Of a stretch of 23,998 nucleotides of DNA, positions 16,046 to 23,998 are shown piece after piece (the stretch's first letter is position 1; every line of letters starts with the position of its first letter). A program made the translations under genes and the position numbers. The stretch spans positions 1 through 23,998 of the forward strand of contig JBEKBS010000031.1 in assembly GCA_050015275.1 (NCBI GenBank), written 5' to 3'. The stretch comes from DATKJS01 sp050015275. GTDB lineage: Bacteria > Acidobacteriota > Aminicenantia > Aminicenantales > Saccharicenantaceae. The notes under the pieces were generated by a model. It made no database searches and was not told the origin of the DNA. It saw nothing but the letters and a program-made list of their open reading frames with translations.

Positions 16046-16428
16046 GGTTCAAACCCCAGGTCTTTCGATATCCAGAGGGTCACGGAGGCGCCGGACCCGG
16101 GCCGGCCGGCAGGGCTGACCGTGACCCGCACCCTTTTCATCCTTTCCCCGGCGTCCTCGACCGTCCATTCGTGGAGGAAGAGGCCGCGGCCGGCCTCGTC
16201 CCGGACCGTCTCCGAGTATTCCCCCGGCCGGAGCCCGTCCGAACCGAAGGAGAGCGATTTCAGGCCCTCGAGCCGCGTCGTGATTGCATGGGCCAGGCCG
16301 GACGCCGTGTCTCCCCGCCTTTTGGCATAGACCGACAGGGTGATGAGCTCGGCCGTGCCGAGAAGAAGAACGAGGGCCAGGGTCATCGCAACGAGGACCT
16401 CGATCAGACTGAATCCCTGCCTTTTCAT
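16042..16428 (-). CDS. PilV-like minor pilin (type IV prepilin)
   Basis: This 128-residue protein has a prepilin site, MKRQG^FSLIEVLVAMTLALVLL in pattern, with Glu at +5 and a hydrophobic helix. The rest ('TTRLEGLKSLSFG', a C-terminal beta region) fits PilV-type minor pilins. A GGGAGG Shine-Dalgarno lies 6 nt upstream. It is the first gene of a four-gene operon (PilV, PilW, PilX, GspH-like) in the order usual for minor-pilin clusters. No major pilin, PilY1 or ATPase gene is in the window. The operon is divergent from the rRNA operon. Confidence 0.83.
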   Translation of the reverse strand: MKRQGFSLIEVLVAMTLALVLLLGTAELITLSVYAKRRGDTASGLAHAITTRLEGLKSLSFGSDGLRPGEYSETVRDEAGRGLFLHEWTVEDAGERMKRVRVTVSPAGRPGSGASVTLWISKDLGFEP

Positions 16429-16613
16429 GGCCGGCCTCCCGCCCAGGGATCCAAGCGGGAGACATGCCAGGGCGGGGGGTTATTTTTTCAGGGGCGGCCG
16501 CAGAACGGCCCGCCCCGGCCGTCAACGGGCGTGGCTAATTCGTTGAAATAGAAGGGGATGGCGGTCAACGGTGGTTGACGCCTGCCGGCCCAAAAAAATC
16601 TTTCTCCCGGGCC
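16429..16613. other. Intergenic region between the minor-pilin operon and the rRNA promoter
   Basis: No gene is seen. It holds a 7-bp inverted repeat GGGGCGG / CCGCCCC (16491-16497, 16510-16516) and a second inverted repeat, GTCAAC (16564-16569) with GTTGAC (16574-16579), extended by GGC/GCC flanks. A convincing pilin promoter was not found. A-rich sequence at 16591-16597 could be an UP element for the rRNA promoter. Confidence 0.5.
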
Positions 16614-16642
16614 TTGACAACCTCCCTGGGAAGCCCTATCAT
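16614..16642 (+). promoter_or_regulatory. Promoter of the rRNA operon
   Basis: A perfect -35 TTGACA (16614-16619), 17-nt spacer, and -10 TATCAT (16637-16642), with an A-tract about 17-23 bp upstream that would serve as an UP element. The 16S gene starts about 190 bp downstream. A second TTGACA at 16682 could be a weaker P2 promoter. Confidence 0.75.
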
Positions 16643-16686
16643 ATAGTAGCCTTCGGGCGTTCACTGACAACCGTTATTAGGTTGAC

Positions 16687-16724
16687 AACTTCAATCAGTC
16701 GTTTTCAGATATTGAAGTTTTTTT
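16687..16724 (+). terminator. Terminator-like hairpin in the rRNA leader
   Basis: AACTTCAAT (16687-16695) and ATTGAAGTT (16711-16719) form a perfect 9-bp stem with a 15-nt loop, followed by a T-run through 16724. It lies between the rRNA promoter and the boxB/boxA-like region, so it could be an attenuator in the leader or mark the end of a short leader transcript. Confidence 0.45.
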
Positions 16725-16757
16725 CTCTCTCGGGACAGAGAGAACTTAGTTCTTTGA
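16723..16757 (+). promoter_or_regulatory. boxB-like hairpin and boxA-like antitermination site
   Basis: TTCTCTCT (16723-16730) and AGAGAGAA (16737-16744) form a perfect 8-bp hairpin with a 6-nt loop. GTTCTTTGA follows at 16749-16757 and resembles boxA. This boxB-boxA order matches rRNA leader antitermination regions that recruit Nus factors. Confidence 0.55.
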
Positions 16758-16760
16758 ATC

Positions 16761-16777
16761 AAAAAAGCGGAGCGACC
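16761..16777 (+). other. 16S processing stem, 5' arm
   Basis: These 17 nt (A6 then GCGGAGCGACC) are a perfect reverse complement of 18392-18408 after the 16S 3' end. They would form the RNase III processing stem of pre-16S rRNA. Confidence 0.8.
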
Positions 16778-16810
16778 AATAATCGATCCAATTTGCCAAG
16801 TCAACTCGCC

Positions 16811-16830
16811 AAGAACTCGCAAGAGTTCTT
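16811..16830 (+). other. GNRA-capped hairpin just before 16S
   Basis: AAGAACTC and GAGTTCTT form a perfect 8-bp stem with a GCAA tetraloop, ending one base before the expected 16S 5' end. It is probably a processing or maturation signal of the leader. Confidence 0.6.
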
Positions 16831-16831
16831 A

Positions 16832-18363
<1,532 letters not shown>

Positions 18364-18391
18364 CAAAGGATCGCAGAGAGGAAAGGTTTGA

Positions 18392-18408
18392 GGTCGCTCC
18401 GCTTTTTT
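18392..18408 (+). other. 16S processing stem, 3' arm
   Basis: A perfect complement of 16761-16777, completing the pre-16S RNase III stem about 28 nt after the mature 3' end. Confidence 0.8.
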
Positions 18409-18463
18409 CTTTTTTTTGCTGGTGGGAGGATTGTCTCTGACCAGCTCGAGACTGGCTTTGTAT

Positions 18464-18540
18464 GGGCCTATAGCTCAGTTGGTTAGAGCGCCCGCCTGAT
18501 AAGCGTGAGGTCAGTGGTTCAAATCCACTTAGGCCCACCA
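18464..18540 (+). tRNA. trnI-GAT: tRNA-Ile (anticodon GAT)
   Basis: Acceptor arms GGGCCTA and TAGGCCC pair fully, with the 3' ACCA encoded. D-arm 'AGCTCAGTTGGTTAGAGC', anticodon loop CTGATAA, and T-arm 'GGTTCAAATCC' are all present. 77 nt. It sits in the 16S-23S spacer as in many bacteria. Confidence 0.97.
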
Positions 18541-18605
18541 TGTTTTTCAAGTGAGCGAGTGGAGCGAGCCGCCGCGAGACCGGCGCCGGGCTTTCCGATC
18601 CGAGG

Positions 18606-18681
18606 GGGGCTGTAGCTCAATTGGGAGAGCGCCGGTTTTGCAAGCCGGAGGTCGCCGGTTCGATTCCGGCCAGCTCCACCA
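18606..18681 (+). tRNA. trnA-TGC: tRNA-Ala (anticodon TGC)
   Basis: Acceptor arms GGGGCTG and CAGCTCC pair with one G-U, and the 3' ACCA is encoded. D-arm 'AGCTCAATTGGGAGAGC', anticodon TGC in TTTTGCAA, and T-arm 'GGTTCGATTCC' are present. 76 nt. Second tRNA of the spacer. Confidence 0.97.
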
Positions 18682-18764
18682 TGTTCTCCGCCAGTCGTCC
18701 TTTGAGACATTGGGAACGAGATCATCCCCAGGTTTTGGGGAGTTGATAAACGATTCTTTCGACA

Positions 18765-18774
18765 GATCTTTGAC
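18765..18774 (+). promoter_or_regulatory. boxA-like site before 23S
   Basis: GATCTTTGAC resembles the boxA seen in the leader and lies about 45 nt before the 23S, where many rRNA operons carry a second antitermination site. Confidence 0.4.
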
Positions 18775-18791
18775 AATTGAATTAGCGGCAT

Positions 18792-18816
18792 TTTTTTTGT
18801 CTTGACTAAACTTTAT

Positions 18817-18823
<7 letters not shown>
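18792..18823 (+). other. 23S processing stem, 5' arm (with helix 1)
   Basis: This arm is nearly fully complementary to 21813-21843: CTTGACCATAAAGTTTA near the 3' end matches TAAACTTTATGGTCAAG here, and TTTTGTCTTGA matches TCAAGACAAAA, with one indel between. Together they give a stem of about 30 bp, the RNase III site of pre-23S, which includes the mature terminal helix GGTCAAG/CTTGACC. Confidence 0.85.
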
Positions 18824-21812
<2,989 letters not shown>

Positions 21813-21821
<9 letters not shown>

Positions 21822-21843
21822 AAAGTTTATCAAGACAAAAAAA
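21813..21843 (+). other. 23S processing stem, 3' arm
   Basis: Complement of 18792-18823, forming the long pre-23S stem just before the 5S gene. Confidence 0.85.
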
Positions 21844-21853
21844 CGCATAAGAA

Positions 21854-21971
<118 letters not shown>

Positions 21972-22045
21972 TTATTTTGTTACTTAAAAGCTCATCGGAT
22001 AAAGGTCGGAGGGGCACGGGCCCCATCAGTCGGTCGGTCATACTC

Positions 22046-22081
22046 CTCTCCTTTATTACGGAGCAAAATCTATAAGGAGAG
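22046..22081 (+). promoter_or_regulatory. Leader hairpin that can sequester the RRM gene's ribosome binding site
   Basis: CTCTCCTT (22046-22053) is a perfect complement of AAGGAGAG (22074-22081), which contains the Shine-Dalgarno AAGGAG of the RRM gene. The loop is 20 nt. An alternative pairing uses part of the same segment, CTCC (22048-22051) with GGAG (22060-22063), and would free the Shine-Dalgarno. The two pairings exclude each other, as in a thermosensor or protein-responsive switch. Confidence 0.5.
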
Positions 22082-22085
22082 ATGT

Positions 22086-22400
22086 ATGAACATCTACGTT
22101 GGAAACATTTCCCGGACCGCCACCGAGCAGGACCTGAAGGAAGCCTTCGAGGCCTTCGGTGCGGTTCAGACCGCGTCCATCATCAAGGACAAGTTCTCTG
22201 GTGAGTCGCGCGGCTTCGGCTTCGTCGAGATGCCGAACAAGGAAGAGGCCGACAAGGCCATCTCCGGACTGAACGGCAAGGACCTCAAGGGTCGCAGCCT
22301 GACGGTCAACGAAGCCCGGCCCCGCACCGATCGTCCCCGGACGAGCGGCGGCGGCAGCAGAGGCGGCTTCGGCGGCGGCGGCGGCCGCAGCCGGTTCTGA
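22086..22400 (+). CDS. Glycine-rich RRM RNA-binding protein
   Basis: This 104-residue protein has a single RNA recognition motif. RNP2 is IYVGNIS near the N-terminus and RNP1 is RGFGFVEM at about 41-48, with the usual 'ATEQDLKEAFEAFG' and 'ADKAISGLNGKDLKGR'. The tail, from about residue 80, is rich in Arg, Ser and Gly ('SGGGSRGGFGGGGGRSRF'). Bacterial proteins of this type, such as cyanobacterial Rbp proteins, bind RNA and are often cold-induced. The ATG at 22086 has AAGGAG 6 nt upstream, while the longer in-frame ORF start at 21807 lies inside the rRNA operon and is spurious. Its last codons are found again as a remnant at 23610. Confidence 0.92.
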   Translation: MNIYVGNISRTATEQDLKEAFEAFGAVQTASIIKDKFSGESRGFGFVEMPNKEEADKAISGLNGKDLKGRSLTVNEARPRTDRPRTSGGGSRGGFGGGGGRSRF

Positions 22401-22408
22401 TCGCTGGG

Positions 22409-22500
22409 CGATTCGGTGACGGGGCATTTCGGTGACATGATCCAAATTACTTGAATTTGGTGCGTGTCACCTGAAATGTCAGTGCGTGTCACCAGAATCG
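22409..22500. repeat. 92-nt REP-like imperfect palindrome
   Basis: The inner stem is GGTGACA (22431-22437) with TGTCACC (22465-22471) and CCAAATT (22442-22448) with AATTTGG (22454-22460) around an ACTTG loop. The outer stem is CGATTC + GGTGAC (22409-22420) with GTCACC + GAATCG (22488-22500), and CATTTC (22425-22430) with GAAATG (22473-22478) lies between. A 12-nt direct repeat, GTGCGTGTCACC, occurs at 22460 and 22482. This layout resembles REP/BIME elements that RAYT-type transposases act on. It starts 9 nt after the RRM stop. Confidence 0.7.
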
Positions 22501-22531
22501 GAAACTGAGCGATCCTTTCTTTTTCGAACGC

Positions 22532-22574
22532 AAGGGCGGATGCCCGGGTTGGGCAATCCGCCCTTTTTTATTTT
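22532..22574 (+). terminator. Intrinsic terminator after the RRM gene (copy 1)
   Basis: AAGGGCGGAT + GCCC (22532-22545) pairs with GGGC + AATCCGCCCTT (22551-22565) with one bulged base, and a T-run follows to 22569. A near-identical copy is at 23799-23840. Confidence 0.9.
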
Positions 22575-22650
22575 CAGGGGGTCTTCCGGCACGCTTCTTG
22601 AATCGGCTTTCCCGATGGGCCGGGAGTCTTTCGCCCTCGCCATCCGGAGC

Positions 22651-22731
22651 GCACGGTCCTCTACCAGGTGCTGTTCTATCACTTCGACCGGTTCCTGGTC
22701 GAATACGAGAAGCGCTTCGAGAAGAAGTCCA
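22651..22731 (+). pseudogene. Fragment of an IS91-like transposase N-terminus
   Basis: The frame ACG-GTC-CTC-TAC... from 22653 reads TVLYQVLFYHFDRFLVEYEK, then RFEKK. This resembles the opening segment of IS91-type transposases ('TVLY.VV...L..FL'), just before their zinc-binding domain. Nothing of the rest of the transposase follows; the frame runs straight into a promoter. It is read as a decayed relic. The family call is from pattern memory and could be wrong. Confidence 0.5.
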
Positions 22732-22746
22732 GGTATTTTCGATTTC

Positions 22747-22775
22747 TTGACCCCTGTCGGGGGCCGGGATATACT
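22747..22775 (+). promoter_or_regulatory. Promoter of the hydrolase gene (promoter-leader copy 1)
   Basis: TTGACC (22747-22752), 17 nt, TATACT (22770-22775). The segment from about 22727 through 22825, including 'GGTTCTGAGCC', resembles 23880-23972 near the window end. The hydrolase ATG is about 100 nt downstream. Confidence 0.7.
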
Positions 22776-22878
22776 CTTCTTGTGATGGGCAGGCCTGGTT
22801 CTGAGCCTGAACCCCGCGATTCCAAGCCGGGCAAAAAAGGAAATTCTTATCTTTACTCTGATTGAGGAGAGGAGTTCC

Positions 22879-23553
22879 ATGGTCATTCCTTCATCCCGTC
22901 GTTCTCTTATCGCTATTCTGCTGGCAGCTGCCGTCTGCGCCCCATACGCTCTGGCGCAACAGGAGTTTCCGCCGCCACAGGGCAATGGTCGCCTCGTCGT
23001 CCTCGTCTCGGGAACCGCAGGCCCCAAACACGACAGGGAATTTGCCCAGGCCATTGCCGCACTTGGCTACGATGTCGTGCTCTTCGACGGCAACAAGATG
23101 GAAGGGAAAGGCTTCGAAGGGATCAGGTCCGCCATCGAGCGGGCGAGGCAGATGCCTCACGCCGTTCCCGGAAAAGTCGCGTTGATCGGTCTCTCTCTCG
23201 GCGGCGGGATCGCGCTGGCTTATGGCTCCCTGATGCCCAATGAAGTCGCGGTCGACATCGTCTGGTATCCGGCCACGGGTTTCTTCTCGAGGTTTCCCGG
23301 ATTCGCCAGGCGCATCAGGGTCCCGGTGTTGATGTTTGCCGGAGAGTCGGACACTTATCGCGACTGCTGCCTGATCTCGACGGCGCGCGCCATCGCCGCC
23401 GCCGCGGCCGCCGCCAAAGTGCCGTTCGAACTTGTCACCTATCCCAAAACCGGGCACGATTTTATTGTGGGGGGTAGCAACTACAATCCGCAATCCTATC
23501 AAGACGCCCTCGACCGTACCGCTGCCCGCTTGAAAGGTGCTTTTGGCGATTGA
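22879..23553 (+). CDS. Exported alpha/beta hydrolase, dienelactone-hydrolase-like
   Basis: This 224-residue protein has a signal peptide (hydrophobic to about residue 20, cleavage near 'ALA'). The alpha/beta-hydrolase triad reads nucleophile Ser106 in GLSLGGG, Asp158 in 'FAGESDTYRDC' and His193 in 'TGHDF'. The overall pattern ('VDIVWYPATG', 'VPVLMFAGESD') suits the dienelactone hydrolase superfamily, but the classic DLH nucleophile is Cys while here it is Ser, so a generic esterase/hydrolase is as likely. GAGGAGAGGAG lies just upstream of the ATG. It has its own promoter and is flanked by duplicated RRM tail and terminator sequence, and an AT-rich stretch follows its stop. Confidence 0.85.
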   Translation: MVIPSSRRSLIAILLAAAVCAPYALAQQEFPPPQGNGRLVVLVSGTAGPKHDREFAQAIAALGYDVVLFDGNKMEGKGFEGIRSAIERARQMPHAVPGKVALIGLSLGGGIALAYGSLMPNEVAVDIVWYPATGFFSRFPGFARRIRVPVLMFAGESDTYRDCCLISTARAIAAAAAAAKVPFELVTYPKTGHDFIVGGSNYNPQSYQDALDRTAARLKGAFGD

Positions 23554-23609
23554 TTGCCAAAATACACCATATTAAACGCAATAAATAAGGCAGGATATTT
23601 CATCCGGGG

Positions 23610-23650
23610 ACCGATCGTCCTCGGACGAGCGGCGGCGGCCGGTTCTGATC
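23610..23650 (+). pseudogene. Remnant of an RRM-protein gene 3' end
   Basis: The frame ACC-GAT-CGT... reads TDRPRTSGGGRF-stop, which matches the last residues of the RRM protein at 22086-22400 with part of the Gly-rich tail missing. The first 29 nt differ from 22326-22354 at one position; the last part matches 22391-22405. The body of the gene is absent. Confidence 0.7.
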
Positions 23651-23680
23651 GCTTCACTGGCCGGTTCTGATCGCTTCACT
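23637..23680 (+). repeat. 22-bp perfect tandem duplication
   Basis: The unit GGCCGGTTCTGATCGCTTCACT occurs at 23637-23658 and 23659-23680. It includes the stop codon of the RRM remnant. Confidence 0.85.
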
Positions 23681-23798
23681 GAGCGGCCAACCCCCTCCGC
23701 GGGATTAAATCCCCGCTTCGGGGACAGGCGCTCCAAAGCCTGAGGAAGTTGGACCCCACGGACGCAGGTCTGTGGAGCTTCAGCCTTTATTCGCAAGC

Positions 23799-23840
23799 AA
23801 GGGCGGATGCCCGGGGTGGGCAATCCGCCCTTTTTTTTAT
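23799..23840 (+). terminator. Intrinsic terminator (copy 2)
   Basis: The same stem as 22532-22565 with only the loop changed (GGGGT for GGGTT) and an eight-T run. It should end transcription of the hydrolase gene. Confidence 0.9.
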
Positions 23841-23903
23841 TCTTACAAAGACCACCCCCTGGAATCCATGTTCGCCGCCAAGAAATCGCCGGAATTTGAG
23901 TTC

Positions 23904-23932
23904 TTGACCACTGCCCCTGGTCGGGCTATCCT
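23904..23932 (+). promoter_or_regulatory. Promoter of the next gene (promoter-leader copy 2)
   Basis: TTGACC (23904-23909), 17 nt, TATCCT (23927-23932), similar to the promoter at 22747-22775. The leader has 'GATTCTGAGCCCGCG', like copy 1. Confidence 0.65.
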
Positions 23933-23973
23933 TATTTCATGAGGGGAAGGGTTGATTCTGAGCCCGCGGTATC

Positions 23974-23998
23974 ATCTCTCTAAAAGGAGATTTTTTAT
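23974..23998 (+). promoter_or_regulatory. Shine-Dalgarno of the next gene, partly pairable
   Basis: AAAAGGAG (23982-23989) lies 7 nt before an AT at 23997-23998 that would begin an ATG cut by the window end. ATCTC (23974-23978) can pair with GAGAT (23987-23991), partly covering the Shine-Dalgarno, as at the RRM gene. Confidence 0.5.

Larger units (their letters stand above)
23554..23998 (+). other. Non-coding region with duplicated RRM-tail, terminator and promoter-leader
   Basis: No complete gene is seen. In order it holds an AT-rich stretch after the hydrolase stop, a remnant of an RRM gene tail, a 22-bp tandem repeat, a small TCCCCG/CGGGGA hairpin near 23714-23728, a copy of the RRM terminator, a promoter, and a leader ending in a Shine-Dalgarno. 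Confidence 0.75.

Noticed and set aside
22041..22085. Attributing the RRM gene to the rRNA operon transcript
   Set aside because: Readthrough past 5S cannot be excluded since no strong terminator is seen, but no evidence supports it either, so the genes are listed separately.
23637..23680. Tandem repeat as a CRISPR array
   Set aside because: Only two directly adjacent units with no spacers and no cas gene.

Overview
This is a high-GC bacterial chromosomal window. It has a complete 16S-tRNA-Ile-tRNA-Ala-23S-5S rRNA operon on the plus strand. Around it are genes typical of the Acidobacteriota/Aminicenantota neighbourhood: a Ser/Thr kinase fused to a PD40/TolB-like beta-propeller, a secreted S9 prolyl-oligopeptidase-type peptidase, a PilV/W/X/GspH-like prepilin operon and a glycine-rich RRM protein. 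The phylum is an inference from gene style and the general look of the 16S; a database comparison of the 16S at 16832-18363 would settle it.

Layout. 1-1082 (+): the 3' part of an epoxyqueuosine-reductase-like 4Fe-4S protein, overlapped by a lipoprotein tyrosine/dual-specificity phosphatase. 1131-2162 (-): class I fructose-1,6-bisphosphatase, divergent from a two-component pair (+; PDZ-like/multi-TM/GAF histidine kinase and OmpR-type regulator, 2309-5376) whose genes overlap by ATGA. 5389-9446 (-): an exported GyrI-like domain protein, an exported SurE nucleotidase and a large exported S9 peptidase. 9681-10406 (+): a dolichyl-phosphate-glucosyltransferase-like GT2. 10484-13216 (-): the kinase/propeller protein. 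13361-16428 (-): a four-gene minor-pilin operon. 16614-21970 (+): the rRNA operon, with a recognisable promoter, leader hairpins, a boxB/boxA-like antitermination region and long processing stems around 16S and 23S. 22086-23998 (+): a small RRM RNA-binding protein, a 92-nt REP-like palindrome, an IS91-like transposase fragment, a terminator, a promoter and an exported alpha/beta hydrolase. After the hydrolase come an in-frame remnant of a second RRM gene tail, a second copy of the terminator and a second copy of the promoter/leader, which ends in a Shine-Dalgarno and what may be the first two bases of the next start codon.

How the genes work together. Most genes here are monocistronic or in short operons with their own sigma70-type promoters. 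The minor-pilin genes are translationally coupled and should prime a type IV pilus or related pseudopilus. The kinase and response regulator form a complete signalling pair with no obvious target in the window. Several proteins (phosphatase, GyrI-like, SurE, S9 peptidase, hydrolase) are predicted to be exported, so the window is rich in envelope enzymes.

The most unusual region is 22.0-24.0 kb. Duplicated RRM-gene tails, terminators and promoter-leaders bracket a hydrolase gene, and the RRM gene has a leader able to sequester its own ribosome binding site. Another notable point is a 23S sarcin-ricin loop that reads GAAA where GAGA is expected.
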